From a virus, in the IMG/VR virus record IMGVR_UViG_3300006751_000018, positions 1 through 50,561 of that record: a stretch of DNA of 50,561 nucleotides; one strand, 5' to 3'. This document shows positions 37,592 to 48,036 of the stretch, piece after piece. Position 1 is the first letter of the stretch, and each line of letters begins with the position of its first letter. The notes under the pieces were generated by a model. The model was not told where the DNA came from. It worked only from the letters and a program-made list of their open reading frames with translations, and ran no database searches. A program made the translations under genes and the position numbers.

Positions 37592-38806
37592 ATGGCAGCA
37601 CCGATAGCCACAGCTAAAATTGGAACCTCCAGCGAGGCGACGTATCTTTATTCAGACGTTGTCTCGGGCGGGGGTGTTTCAAGCATAACTTTAACCGGGG
37701 CCGGTACTGCGGACGGTGGGGCTACAATTGCCTCCTACAAGTGGTATATAATTTCTCAGCCACCAAACGGTACTGCGGTTCTTTCATCCGACACAGCGCA
37801 AAACCCGACCATCGGGCCGATTAGCAAGTGGGGTAACTACCGCGTACTTTTGGTGGTGACTGATTCGGCTGGCGTTACTTCTGCCACTGACCCACTTTTA
37901 GCACCGGATAGCGCGTTCGCTACCGTGCGAGTTCGTGGCCCGAACGTCAAGCTTGCTGGGTACCCAGGCGACCCTGCCGCTATTGGGCTGATAAAGCCAG
38001 CGGCTACCGAGCGAAATTGGTACGATGAGTATTGGGAGCTTGTTGAGGCGGTTTCAGATAACGCCAATCGTTGGCCAGTCATTGAGCACACAGACGTTAC
38101 CGCTTGCACAGGCCCCAATTTGGATGAGCTTGTTTCAGGCGATTACACTACTCTGCACAAGCATCAAGGCGATTCGATTGAGGCGTCTACTGCGAGTGCC
38201 CCCGGAACTGTCGTCTTACGCGACACGCCAGCGGATGCGGCTACTCCGAAGGCAGTGAACTACGAGTATTTTGTTTACACCGCGCAGGTTTACGGATCGT
38301 TCTATATCGACCTCCGAAATGGAGTCACCACACCTTTGCCATACTGGATTGCATCTACAGACACTTCCAGCCTAACAGGCGCAGGGCAGGGTGGTGCGTT
38401 CACTCAGGATGGACTCTCTCACGTTGTGGCTCGACCTCACGTAATGTTTACATTGCCGAAGACAGGCGCGAGCGCAAACCTAACGATGGATTTGTGGCAA
38501 GTCACAGTAAATATGGCCGATTCTGGCTTTGATTCAGGTGGTAGCGGAAGCTATCAGTTCAAGGTTGTCGAGGGTAGTGCGGCTGAGTGGGCTGCGAATG
38601 CGCTTATCGACGGCTCGGGAGGATTAGATTCAAAGCACACGATTTCTGGCTCTGTTGGTACAGCCCGTTCACCACTCTCCATCGATAGCTATGTTGGTGG
38701 GTCGGTTCAACTTAGCGATGCACACTTTGGGCTTGTCTGCACGGGTGCTCCGGCCAACATCGGTGGAGGCATGAGCGTAACCATTATATTGAGGCACAGA
38801 GTATGA
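37592..38806 (+). CDS. Tail/adsorption protein with Ig/PKD-like domain
   Basis: 404 residues from ATG 37592. Residues about 28-105 look like a PKD/Ig-type fold: 'ASYKWYIISQPPNGTAVL', 'GNYRVLLVVTDSAGVTSATD'. Such domains are common as surface adhesion modules in phage tail proteins. The rest is beta-rich with a final 'G-G-M-S-V-T-I-I-L-R-H-R-V'. It overlaps the next gene by ATGA. Probably a fibre or baseplate surface protein. Confidence 0.6.
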   Translation: MAAPIATAKIGTSSEATYLYSDVVSGGGVSSITLTGAGTADGGATIASYKWYIISQPPNGTAVLSSDTAQNPTIGPISKWGNYRVLLVVTDSAGVTSATDPLLAPDSAFATVRVRGPNVKLAGYPGDPAAIGLIKPAATERNWYDEYWELVEAVSDNANRWPVIEHTDVTACTGPNLDELVSGDYTTLHKHQGDSIEASTASAPGTVVLRDTPADAATPKAVNYEYFVYTAQVYGSFYIDLRNGVTTPLPYWIASTDTSSLTGAGQGGAFTQDGLSHVVARPHVMFTLPKTGASANLTMDLWQVTVNMADSGFDSGGSGSYQFKVVEGSAAEWAANALIDGSGGLDSKHTISGSVGTARSPLSIDSYVGGSVQLSDAHFGLVCTGAPANIGGGMSVTIILRHRV

Positions 38807-39714
38807 GTCCTACTTTCGATCTACCACTGTTTATCCCTAGTTCGGTCGGGTCTGGTACAGCCCTTAATGCTACCCAGGCGACCGCGAAGATCACAGTTTC
38901 AGGTAACCCTTCGTCGAATCCGACGTTTAAGGTAAATGGTTTAGACACAGAGGTGACGCGAGGCGTCTCGACTACAGCGACAGCGACAGCCATTGCGGCT
39001 GCGCTACTCGCGGCTGGCAACGGCTGCGTGGCTGAATCTGATGGTGCCGTTGTTACCCTCACGTCCTCGGTTCGGGGTCCGGTTGGTAACAACATGAGCT
39101 TAGGTTTGGTGAGTGCTGGAGGCGGGACCATCACGGTGACGGGTTTTAGCGGTGGTGGCGTTATCGGCACGACCTACCTCGACACAGTTTCGCTCGGGAC
39201 GCAGAATAACACTCAAGAATTGGCACAAATCGACGCGCCAGGAATACCGAAAGTGCTCGTAAAGCATGTGACGCACGCTACGATTTCCGCATCCGCATCA
39301 ACTAAAACAGTGACGCTTCTGTCTGCTATCGATCAGAACAACATCGTGATTACGGATGCCTTCGCATACCTAACGCAAAACTTTTCGATTGCGGCTGGGT
39401 CTGCTCCTACGACCACCTTCGAGTTAGGCATCGACAGCGACCCTGATTGGCTAATTACCTCGGTAGACGTTTCGTCATCGGGCTCAATAGGTGACGCATT
39501 CGGGTTTGATGCGACTTACGATGGCGCAGGTTGGGCTTTTCCGACTCGTGTTATCGGAGCGGATTTCGGACCATCAGGCAACAACTTGCTTAAAATAAAA
39601 TTTACGGTTTCGTCGGGCAACACAAGTGCTCTGGATATGGGTAAGCTCATGGTTGTCGTACGTTACTGGGAGTTCCCAACGCTTATCGGTGATAAGGCTG
39701 GCGGTCTTACATAA
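38803..39714 (+). CDS. Virion protein with shared beta module
   Basis: 303 residues; ATG 38803 overlaps the upstream stop. The first ~115 residues hold a module with 'AKITVSGNPSSNPTFKVNG', 'TATAIAAALLAAGNGC', and 'GAVVTLTSSVRGPVGNNMSL', similar in plan to the 'TSGTAGNAITV' module at 20320. The second half is beta-rich and ends in 'GKLMVVVRYWEF', which resembles the C-terminal strand of several small proteins here. It is a tail or fibre component by position. Confidence 0.55.
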   Translation: MSPTFDLPLFIPSSVGSGTALNATQATAKITVSGNPSSNPTFKVNGLDTEVTRGVSTTATATAIAAALLAAGNGCVAESDGAVVTLTSSVRGPVGNNMSLGLVSAGGGTITVTGFSGGGVIGTTYLDTVSLGTQNNTQELAQIDAPGIPKVLVKHVTHATISASASTKTVTLLSAIDQNNIVITDAFAYLTQNFSIAAGSAPTTTFELGIDSDPDWLITSVDVSSSGSIGDAFGFDATYDGAGWAFPTRVIGADFGPSGNNLLKIKFTVSSGNTSALDMGKLMVVVRYWEFPTLIGDKAGGLT

Positions 39715-41141
39715 TGTGGGGTTTTGGATCACCATCAAACAAATTTGGTGAGAACGTAACTCACACCGACACCAATTTGAGTGCAGCCCTCGGCGTTCAG
39801 CTTCGAGAGATTCTCAACGTGAAGTTCGAGCCAGCATCGGTCGATTACGACCGGGCTTTTCTGGAGGCCAACACCGACGGTCACTTCACCGCAGGAAAGG
39901 TGGCTCGCTCAGTTAAGGGTGTAGACGTTCATTTTGAGAAAGAAATCACAGTAACCGCTGGTCAGCAGTCGGTTCAGTACGTAGCCTCCTCTGCTGCAAA
40001 CATGCCGATTTCAGGCCCGCTTTACCTTCGTGCCAACCAGAAGACACAGGTCGCTGGAATCACGATTGGCGTGGTGGTCGTCGGCAAGGATGCGTCCGGC
40101 TCGGCTCAGACTTACACGGATACCACGTTCTGGTCGTCTGCTAATGGTGTTAAAAAGCAAATTGTTGGGCCTGGAACGGCTAACTGGTCTGAAATCACAT
40201 CGGTTACGATAAACCTCTTTACGGGTTTAGGGGGATGGGCGACGTTGTCCGCAAACGCAGTCTTTACGCTCTCTGGAAGGGCGTACACAGGTCCGACATC
40301 AACATACAGTAGCGTAAAAGCTTTCTTCGATGTGCTTCACGCAAAACCCGGCTATACCGTGGCTTATGTGGATTACACTGCCGAAACCAGCCATCCGCTC
40401 ACTGTTTATGGAACACTTTTGGGGCTGGAAGAGTTGGGCTTCATGGGCAATCAACCTATCACGCTCAACTCGACTGGAACAAAATGGAACGAGGCGTCGG
40501 CTCCTGTTCCGATTTACGGCAACATAACGCCTCATTTAGATCACACGACGGTTGGCACATCGACGACCCGGACAGCGCATTCTTGGGGCCTTGGCGACTA
40601 TACTGTTACGGGAACTACGCCCGCCACTTCAGCGATAGCCGCTGCAAACCAAGATTATGGCTTTGGTGACCCGACCGGCGTTAGCGATAGGTCTTTGGTC
40701 GTGCCTGACCTCGGTACAACCTATGTGCCAGACCTTGGTGGTACAGTGTTGAAACTAAAAGGAACATACCCGACCAAAGGTCCATACACGGCCTACCTTT
40801 TCGACGCATCGAACAACAAGTTTGGCCCGCTCTTTTCGGCGTTTCCAGGCAACGCGAACGCGCTCAGTACCAACAAGCCTAGAAAGGTGCTAACACTGTC
40901 GCTTCCCAATCTCCCCGTGGGCTCATACACTCTGAAATTGTATCACGGAACCGCAGACACAGAGATCGTTGCGACCGGAACTATCGTGGTTGTCCGGCGT
41001 CACCGGGTCCACTCTGCATACGCGATGCGTAAGAACTTTCCACCGGACCTGTACAAAGTGGGTGTTCGGCAGATTCAGCGCGAAGAGCTTATTGACGGAT
41101 ACGACGAGTCAAATTCAGTTAAAGATGTGAGCGTTAGCTAA
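39714..41141 (+). CDS. Virion protein, unrecognised
   Basis: 475 residues; ATG 39714 overlaps the upstream TAA. Starts 'MWGFGSPSNKFGENVTHTD', then beta-rich Gly/Thr strands, an Ig-like C-terminal part ('GTYPTKGPYTAYLFDASNNK', 'VGSYTLKLYHGTADTE') and a basic end 'RRHRVHSAYAMRKNF'. No enzyme motif. Lies within the adsorption apparatus, so fibre or collar role is likely. Confidence 0.55.
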   Translation: MWGFGSPSNKFGENVTHTDTNLSAALGVQLREILNVKFEPASVDYDRAFLEANTDGHFTAGKVARSVKGVDVHFEKEITVTAGQQSVQYVASSAANMPISGPLYLRANQKTQVAGITIGVVVVGKDASGSAQTYTDTTFWSSANGVKKQIVGPGTANWSEITSVTINLFTGLGGWATLSANAVFTLSGRAYTGPTSTYSSVKAFFDVLHAKPGYTVAYVDYTAETSHPLTVYGTLLGLEELGFMGNQPITLNSTGTKWNEASAPVPIYGNITPHLDHTTVGTSTTRTAHSWGLGDYTVTGTTPATSAIAAANQDYGFGDPTGVSDRSLVVPDLGTTYVPDLGGTVLKLKGTYPTKGPYTAYLFDASNNKFGPLFSAFPGNANALSTNKPRKVLTLSLPNLPVGSYTLKLYHGTADTEIVATGTIVVVRRHRVHSAYAMRKNFPPDLYKVGVRQIQREELIDGYDESNSVKDVSVS

Positions 41142-41842
41142 TGGCTGGTTCAATCACAATAGCGTCTGCTCAGAACAACTCGATCACAATCAATTTCGGT
41201 GAGTCGATGACATCCGGGGTGTCCAGTATTGATGACTATGTGTTCGCTCCAGCAACCGGCTACAGGCAGGTTTACGCAACAGAGGTCGTGGCTGTTACCG
41301 GAACGCAAACGTACAAGGTGAAGGTGTCACCGGAGTTCGATGTTCCAGGCACATACACTGTCACATGCGCGAACGCGAGGGACGCTGGGAACGCTGCGCT
41401 CTCGACTAACAACAGCACGTACACGCTCGCGGGCCACCTACTTTTTCAGGTACCAGATGGCGAGGTTAATTACGTTGATAGCAGCAGCAATGCTCATAAA
41501 ACCGGCAACTACATCGGGGTGCTAGAGGCTTTAACGCTGGCTTTTGGAGACGCTATCCAGAAGACCGCTGGTAGACCTGTGACACGTTTGCGTAAAGAAT
41601 ACACATTGCAGACAGACAGTGTGATGTTGATCGAGACAACGCTTTCGTTTCCAGACAGCGGCTACGTCTATTTGGGCGGGCAAAAGTTAAAATATGCGTC
41701 TAAAGACACAAATTGTCTATACATGGACAATACAACTATCGCATCGGACCTTGCCGAGGGTAAACTAGCTGTAGAGCCAAGGAAGTCATTTGTTAGCGGT
41801 TCGGAGGTCCATTTAGATGTTAGATCCATACTCCCAGCTTGA
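41141..41842 (+). CDS. Virion protein with N-terminal Ig-like strands
   Basis: 233 residues; ATG 41141 overlaps the upstream TAA. The first ~95 residues show an Ig-like pattern ('SITINFGESMTSG', 'GTYTVTCANARDAGNAAL'), similar to bacterial Big-type domains. The rest ('LQTDSVMLIETTLSFPDSGY', 'YLGGQKLKY') is beta-rich and could anchor the fibre. It overlaps the next gene by 26 bp. Probably the base part of the long fibre. Confidence 0.55.
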   Translation: MAGSITIASAQNNSITINFGESMTSGVSSIDDYVFAPATGYRQVYATEVVAVTGTQTYKVKVSPEFDVPGTYTVTCANARDAGNAALSTNNSTYTLAGHLLFQVPDGEVNYVDSSSNAHKTGNYIGVLEALTLAFGDAIQKTAGRPVTRLRKEYTLQTDSVMLIETTLSFPDSGYVYLGGQKLKYASKDTNCLYMDNTTIASDLAEGKLAVEPRKSFVSGSEVHLDVRSILPA

Positions 41843-44800
41843 AACAGCAAGGCGTGACACAAGCATAACGCATTCTGAGCACTCGGCAGGCTACCCGCTA
41901 TCGTCTTTTGCAAAGATAGCAGATTGGTATGGGTTCCCGCTGCCCAGCGTAAATTGGAACAAGTCCGATTGGCGGGATGCTGTGAACGAAGCGGCATTCG
42001 CGGTACGAGGCCCAATGCCAAGTCTCTTCAAATTCCTTCGCGCAGCGTTGAAATCTCACGACACTGTTTTGGACGTGACTGTGAACACGTCGGCTGCTAC
42101 CTATGGCACTTATGCGCTATACCTTTCGTCTGGTAACTTTACGACATGTCACGTTGGTCGAATCGTTGAAATTACGAAGGCAGACGGAACGGTGCTGCTC
42201 TTTAAGAGTGACCCCACCCAAGACATCTCCTCACACAATACCCGGCTCGACCTGATTAAGTCGCCGTTCGGCAACGCGCAATATCTGGGTGCTAACTTTA
42301 CGGACTCTTCGCAGGCTGTGACGAGTGGCAGCTACAGTGTTCGGTTCATTCCATTTTTGATTCACGAGCGCAGCCCTGGAACAACATACAAACACGTATC
42401 GGACCCACTCGTCTTGGGCGACTACTATAAGCCTTCGGTTTTGGGAGCAAACGCTCACGAATTCGACATCGGGACTTGGGGAGGTCTACATTGCGTCGTG
42501 GAGGTAGAGCTTTTCCCTGAGCTTTTTAGCGTGCTACCTGCGTATCTTCTTGCAGACAATGAGCTTTCGGCATTATCCGTTGGGTACGGCGGGAAAGGTT
42601 ACAACGATGGCGTGATTGTGTTCAAGGGCGGTGGCGGCCAAGGTGCTCATGGAACCTACACAGTGGACTCCAGCGGAACAATTAACTCAGTGACTTTGGT
42701 CGATAAGGGCGCGGGCTACACATCAGCACCGACGCCTATCGTGATGCACTCCAAATTGGCATCGGCACAGGTTGTTTTGCCGGGGTCGAGTTACACCACA
42801 AATACTGGCGGCCCGGATGGTAAAGGGAGCTTGACCTTCACGGGTGGCGGTGGCTCTGGCGCAGTCGGGGAATACACTGTGAACGCTGATGGCGAAATCA
42901 CGTCTGCGACTATCACAGCGCAAGGAAAGAACTACACGTCTATACCAAAAATTGGATTCAGTGACCCAGGCGGCCTTGGCGTAAACGGGTTCGTGACCTG
43001 CAACTTAGAAAAAACAGTCGATATGGGGTCGGGGGCCTTGCGTGCGGTTACGATTAGCGACGGTGGTGGAAATTACGGCAACGCGCAAACATATCCGCTG
43101 ATTTTTAGGGGTGGTGGTGGCTCTGGCGCAGTCGGAACGGTCACGTCGAACTCTGGTGGAGAGATTGCGTCGATATCGACCAGCGCACTGGGAACGGACT
43201 ACAGAACCGCGCCTGAAGTGTATGTCGGGAGTTACGATAAATCGATATCTAGCACAATAACGATCAGCGACGGCGGGAGATGGTTGGACGCGCCAACAAT
43301 TTCGGTGACCGGCACAGGAGTTGGAAACTCGTATAGTGTGCTTTTAGACCGATTTTTAATTAAAAACGGTGGCTCGGGGTATGAGCCCAACAGCGAATTA
43401 AAGTTGAAATTTACAGGTGGCGATCACACTGTCTCGATCACAGGCATTGCCCCTCAAAATTTAGACGACTTCATGGGCCACACCGGAAGTCTTTCTGGCG
43501 AGGCGAATTATCAAGGCACGGTGGCTCTCGTTACGACTTCCGCAGCGCACCAGTTGACTGTTGGTCAGACCGTCCGAATTGTCGTGAACGACCCAAATTC
43601 GGGTAACGCTGGTACAGTCAGTTACTCTGGCTCTCTCGATACAGTCGAGATGAGGGTACTACCGGGCGACGGATTGCGTATCTCTTACCAAGAGGCCCTT
43701 ACTTTTTCAGCTTCGACGAGCGGAACGAACACTACGACTTTGAATATTGGGCACGACGGGCCTGTTCACTTTTGGCTAAGAAAACCTTTGAAAGAGGGTA
43801 CGGTTAAGGTGACGATCAACGGAACCGTCTTAGAGAAATCGACGGACGATGGCGAGGTTTACTCTACCTCTTCGGGGCAAAGCGAAAGCTTCACGCTTGC
43901 TCCGGGCCTCAATCCACAGTCGCTATCCTCCACAAAGCATTTCACGCACATAACGTCTGTAGTGATAGTTCAGACAAGCGCGGATTTATCCGGCGTTGGC
44001 ACCGATTACAATTTCCAGCCAAAAATCTCAGGCACACTGTTTAATGCTGTGAAGTCTGGCTCTAACAATCCATCCGCTAACCTCGGCACGGTCAGCGCAA
44101 CCTTGACCGCAATAAACGCCCTTACCGGATTTACAGCCACGCTGACCGGAGATTCAAAAGAGGCCGGTAGCATTCAGGAGTTGGATGGCCTCGCGCTGCA
44201 ATCTATCAAGAGCACGACTGTCACCATTACGAACAAGAAATCTTCAACCAAAAAGGCGAAGTACACTTCTGGTGTGAATTACACTGTGATGCGGCTGACC
44301 GACAACACAAGCCAGTTCTACATATTTAAGCCGTCATGGCAAAGCCAAGGCACACCATTCAGTAGCGCAGTAACGTACACTGGAAGCGTGTCGACGGTTT
44401 GGAAAAAGCCGACTGTGTACGCCCACACGGACAGCCTTGGAAGGCTGGTTAGGCTCGATGTTCAGGGTCACGGGCACGGATATGTAAAGGCTCCGACGGT
44501 CACGCTTGAATCTGAAGATGTAATTCAAGACCCTCTGAACCAGAGCCCACCCAAAACAGTAACATCCGAGGCAGTCCCTCAAAATCACATTTTAACTCAG
44601 GTATCCGCAGCACCCAAAGAGCCCCTTGAGCCACAGTTTGACATTGTAGACGAGTTGGCAGAGGCAGGTTTAACGTACAAAGATAACGAGTTTCTGAAAA
44701 CTGGGCTTGGTAAAAAGGAAAACCGAGTCAAAATCTTCTTAGACCGGCAGGGCCAAGCAACAATTCAGGCTGGCCAACTCGCCTGGATAAAAAACGTATC

Positions 44801-47800
44801 TCGCTACGACGCTGCGAAAAAAACATTCAAGCGCCATCCAGTGAGTTACCCATTTTTCAAATTTGTCTCGACTGGCCAAAAGGTGCCAAACAAATTTAGT
44901 GACACATCCGAGGCTCTCTACCCGCCAGTAGGAACAGAGGTGCGTATCTCGCAGAACCCATCGCAAGATATTAAAAATCTTACTGGAAGAACAGGCACGG
45001 TCGAAGCGTTCGCAACGGTTGCTGGCGATGAGGACTACAAGTATCTGACACTCATTGAGACTGAATTTGGTGACCAAATTACCTCTCACGAGTTTTTCGA
45101 CGGCGGGACGGCAAGCGTGTCGGTTTCGTGGCGGCATCCAGACACTTTTGGAATTGGCGATTTAAAATCTATCGAGCAGTATGAGTCACCTCACGGCCTA
45201 GTCGATAACTGCTTGTCTTTTGTGCTTAATCCCGACTACCACAAGCTGGCTTCTGTCTCAGGTTGCTTCGCGACATTTGAGTTACCTTACGATAATTCGG
45301 CTGGCGAAACGATGGTGTTCGAGGGTACAACCGCGTGGGGTATGGCTCCTGCCCTCGCCACTATTTATACTGAGGGTCGCGCCTGTGAAATTCTCGCAGA
45401 ACCTCAAGGCCGTGTGTCCTGGGCGGGTGGCGGTGAGAAGGCGGGTATATCGAGAAGCTTGCTCACTGACCCGACCTTGAGTGTTCGGCTATCATCAGAC
45501 ATTCACTTACCTGAAGCCGGTGGATGGGCTTACATCACCGGGCACTCAGTGTCGGGCTTGAATGGTCGAGTGTACGTGTTGCCGACGAGCCGCAGAGATA
45601 CTGTGCGTTTACGGGACTTTAACAAAGATAGCCTGTCGATTACGACTGAAGGCACGGGTGGTTACTTCTACGCGCCCGGTGGGCACGGCCTAAAAGCGCA
45701 CTACAAGATTTCAGACGATGGGAAGGGCCAAATAAGCAGTAGCTCAAAATGGGTTTTGGAAAAAAATGGAGGTACTTTCCGTACCGCACCCTACCTTTTT
45801 CCTGAAAAGCCGTCCGAGCCTCGCGATGACTATCGTGGGCCGTCTATGGGGTGGCCAACAGGTGTAACTACCCTCGCAGACGGGCTCGCGCACACGTATG
45901 CGACCGTCGGATACAGCCACATCACAGGTGGCCTCGCTTTCACTTCTGATGCCTCAGCAACGACGGCTCGCGGTGGTGACCTGCTCTTTCATGGTGGAGG
46001 CGGTAAGCCAGTCGAGATCGAAGAAGTCGTAGCCGGTGGAGGATGGATAGCTGGCATTAAGACGCAGTCCGCGCACGGTCTTTCTACAAACGACTACGTG
46101 CGGATTCGCAATGTCCGAGACGCCAATGGTGAACCCGTCGATATAATTAATCGCAAGGTTAAGGTGACGGTTGTCTCAGCCACTGCATTCATGGTTTTCG
46201 ACGCAACGCTGGGCACAAATACTTTTATTGCCACGGACCTTTCGACTGATGACTTCGTGGGTGGAGCCGTCGATTTGGTAGCAGAGCAAGCGACAGGCAC
46301 GTTTACGATTGGTGACGATGGTTCAGTCTCAGGCGCGACTGTGACGACGGCGGGAGGCTACTATTCCTTTCCACCGGAAATAACTGTGCCCAAAAACTCA
46401 ATTGCTTATAAAAGCACACTTTATAAACTCAGCGCAGATGAAAATGTTGTGGACGACGCAATGTTTGGTTCGGCTAACGCGCCGCTCGCGCCACCACACC
46501 TCACGTCAACGCTCCTTTACGATGCAGCCATCGCTGCAACCGTCGAAAAAGCTGCTTTCTCTGTGACACTGGCGGCTAACGCAGCAGAAAACACAAACAC
46601 GAGCGACTCTTCCACCATTCACGTTACTGAAACTTCCCAAAAAGATGTCAGCGTTTCTTTGAGTTGGAACGATGGTGAGGTAACTCATTTCTGGGGAGCG
46701 AAGGTTCCAGGCGGCTGGCAAGTGACAGGAACACCTTCAATTACGAATGCTGGCTCGAACTACGTTTCTGAAAATAACTTCGGTGGCTTTCAGGGGTTTT
46801 TAAAGGTCGAGGGCGGTGGCAATCAGGTAATTGAGCACGCAAAAATCATGTTCAGAATTAGCAGTGGCACCATTGCGGAGCTTGCTGTTGTCCATCCTGG
46901 CCTCGGTTACACTTCCGCGCCAACGCTTTCGATGCCGGACGGCTCCGAAGGTGCTGGCGCAACTTTTTCAGCATCTATCCAGTCGAACACGATGGCCAAT
47001 ATGGCTGAAAAGATAGCCGACACCATCAACAACGGATGCCTATATCCCGTTTTAGCACTCACAGAGGATAAGGAGCAGGAAGGTTTTGTGTGGCACAACG
47101 GAGCAAACCCGCCGTCATTTAATGGCATCGGCTTTAGCGCGACCGATAGCGTGAGCGGTAGCAGCGGTTTCGGTGAAGTGCTTGTGAAAGTTACGCCCAG
47201 CGGCCCAACGGTCCCGAACGAGGCTAAGATGAGCGTCTTAGGGCCAGGCGGTGCTTTGGCAAAGAACTTCGCGGTAGGCGATAGCTCGACAGGATTCGTT
47301 GGGCTAGGGCACTACGGTCAGTGCATTATAACTCAACCAAATTGGTCACTGGTTAGCCAAGGCACCGACACGTCTCTTAGTAAGGTCATTTTCGACCGAA
47401 CGCACGCTGACGGACTGACAGAATCACATACGCTCTATTTGACTGGCGGTGGTGGCTCGCCGGTCGAGGCAGAGAGCCCGACTAGACCAGCAGGAATGGA
47501 GTTTTCGGCACATCTCCGCGAGGGTGTGATTAGAACCAACTCTGTGACTGGCGAGGTTGAGGAGCTTTTGGGCCACGCGGACGTTCCAAATTCAGGGACG
47601 CCATCAACTAAATACGCATACCCGATTTATTTGCAGTCAGCGTACGACCGCTCGCTAATGGACTACCTGTCCGCGCTCGTGCCTGCTGGAATTCAAGTTG
47701 TAGTAACGCATCGCGACTGTGACTCAGATAGCTACATCTCGCCAGCCGATGTTGTTGACGCGCTCTCGCTTGCGCCAACTGCACACGGTAACCCGTTCGT

Positions 47801-47963
47801 TACCAAGAAGGGGCCACAATTGGTCACCGAGCCTTTCCATGCCGGAGCAAAGTCCGGGCAGGCTAGTCAGGAAGACCATTCCGACGAGAAAGATGACGAA
47901 AATTTAAACCCGGATGTCCCGCCACCTTGGTCCGGTCCAACCCCAGGCGGCCCAGGAATCTAA
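41817..47963 (+). CDS. Giant tail fibre-like protein
   Basis: 2048 residues; ATG 41817 with GGAGG (41804-41808) upstream. The N-terminal ~250 residues look like a baseplate-attachment part. Then come glycine-rich repeats, 'GGGGQGAHGTYTV', 'GGGGSGAVGEYTV', 'GGGGSGAVGTVTS', each followed by 'dG-x-I-x-S-x-T/S' and 'Y-[TR]-[ST]-x-P'; this is the Gly-rich repeat found in many fibres. Residues 707-713 (KHFTHIT) share a module with the sheath. Later domains include 'SAHGLSTNDYVRIRNV' and a 'YTSAPTLSMPDG' repeat. The C-terminus is acidic/Pro-rich. It probably forms a long host-binding fibre. Confidence 0.7.
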   Translation: MLDPYSQLETARRDTSITHSEHSAGYPLSSFAKIADWYGFPLPSVNWNKSDWRDAVNEAAFAVRGPMPSLFKFLRAALKSHDTVLDVTVNTSAATYGTYALYLSSGNFTTCHVGRIVEITKADGTVLLFKSDPTQDISSHNTRLDLIKSPFGNAQYLGANFTDSSQAVTSGSYSVRFIPFLIHERSPGTTYKHVSDPLVLGDYYKPSVLGANAHEFDIGTWGGLHCVVEVELFPELFSVLPAYLLADNELSALSVGYGGKGYNDGVIVFKGGGGQGAHGTYTVDSSGTINSVTLVDKGAGYTSAPTPIVMHSKLASAQVVLPGSSYTTNTGGPDGKGSLTFTGGGGSGAVGEYTVNADGEITSATITAQGKNYTSIPKIGFSDPGGLGVNGFVTCNLEKTVDMGSGALRAVTISDGGGNYGNAQTYPLIFRGGGGSGAVGTVTSNSGGEIASISTSALGTDYRTAPEVYVGSYDKSISSTITISDGGRWLDAPTISVTGTGVGNSYSVLLDRFLIKNGGSGYEPNSELKLKFTGGDHTVSITGIAPQNLDDFMGHTGSLSGEANYQGTVALVTTSAAHQLTVGQTVRIVVNDPNSGNAGTVSYSGSLDTVEMRVLPGDGLRISYQEALTFSASTSGTNTTTLNIGHDGPVHFWLRKPLKEGTVKVTINGTVLEKSTDDGEVYSTSSGQSESFTLAPGLNPQSLSSTKHFTHITSVVIVQTSADLSGVGTDYNFQPKISGTLFNAVKSGSNNPSANLGTVSATLTAINALTGFTATLTGDSKEAGSIQELDGLALQSIKSTTVTITNKKSSTKKAKYTSGVNYTVMRLTDNTSQFYIFKPSWQSQGTPFSSAVTYTGSVSTVWKKPTVYAHTDSLGRLVRLDVQGHGHGYVKAPTVTLESEDVIQDPLNQSPPKTVTSEAVPQNHILTQVSAAPKEPLEPQFDIVDELAEAGLTYKDNEFLKTGLGKKENRVKIFLDRQGQATIQAGQLAWIKNVSRYDAAKKTFKRHPVSYPFFKFVSTGQKVPNKFSDTSEALYPPVGTEVRISQNPSQDIKNLTGRTGTVEAFATVAGDEDYKYLTLIETEFGDQITSHEFFDGGTASVSVSWRHPDTFGIGDLKSIEQYESPHGLVDNCLSFVLNPDYHKLASVSGCFATFELPYDNSAGETMVFEGTTAWGMAPALATIYTEGRACEILAEPQGRVSWAGGGEKAGISRSLLTDPTLSVRLSSDIHLPEAGGWAYITGHSVSGLNGRVYVLPTSRRDTVRLRDFNKDSLSITTEGTGGYFYAPGGHGLKAHYKISDDGKGQISSSSKWVLEKNGGTFRTAPYLFPEKPSEPRDDYRGPSMGWPTGVTTLADGLAHTYATVGYSHITGGLAFTSDASATTARGGDLLFHGGGGKPVEIEEVVAGGGWIAGIKTQSAHGLSTNDYVRIRNVRDANGEPVDIINRKVKVTVVSATAFMVFDATLGTNTFIATDLSTDDFVGGAVDLVAEQATGTFTIGDDGSVSGATVTTAGGYYSFPPEITVPKNSIAYKSTLYKLSADENVVDDAMFGSANAPLAPPHLTSTLLYDAAIAATVEKAAFSVTLAANAAENTNTSDSSTIHVTETSQKDVSVSLSWNDGEVTHFWGAKVPGGWQVTGTPSITNAGSNYVSENNFGGFQGFLKVEGGGNQVIEHAKIMFRISSGTIAELAVVHPGLGYTSAPTLSMPDGSEGAGATFSASIQSNTMANMAEKIADTINNGCLYPVLALTEDKEQEGFVWHNGANPPSFNGIGFSATDSVSGSSGFGEVLVKVTPSGPTVPNEAKMSVLGPGGALAKNFAVGDSSTGFVGLGHYGQCIITQPNWSLVSQGTDTSLSKVIFDRTHADGLTESHTLYLTGGGGSPVEAESPTRPAGMEFSAHLREGVIRTNSVTGEVEELLGHADVPNSGTPSTKYAYPIYLQSAYDRSLMDYLSALVPAGIQVVVTHRDCDSDSYISPADVVDALSLAPTAHGNPFVTKKGPQLVTEPFHAGAKSGQASQEDHSDEKDDENLNPDVPPPWSGPTPGGPGI
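42849..42868 (+). repeat. Fibre glycine repeat, copy 1
   Basis: GGTGGCTCTGGCGCAGTCGG, identical to 43116-43135. It encodes the GGSGAVG core of two neighbouring glycine repeats in the giant fibre protein. Confidence 0.8.
43116..43135 (+). repeat. Fibre glycine repeat, copy 2
   Basis: Identical over 20 bp to 42849-42868, in the next repeat of the fibre, pointing to recent in-gene duplication. Confidence 0.8.
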
Positions 47964-47981
47964 ATTTATTTTCGCTCTACT

Positions 47982-48025
47982 GAGAGCCAATTTGGCCTCG
48001 TGGATAATTATTCTTATTTTTTTTG
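47982..48025 (+). terminator. Weak terminator-like hairpin after giant fibre gene
   Basis: GAG(A)GCC (47982-47988) can pair with GGCCTC (47994-47999) around AATTT, followed by a T-rich stretch (48010-48024). The stem has a bulge and the T-run is not adjacent, so this is only suggestive. Confidence 0.3.
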
Positions 48026-48036
48026 TTGTAAAGGGC

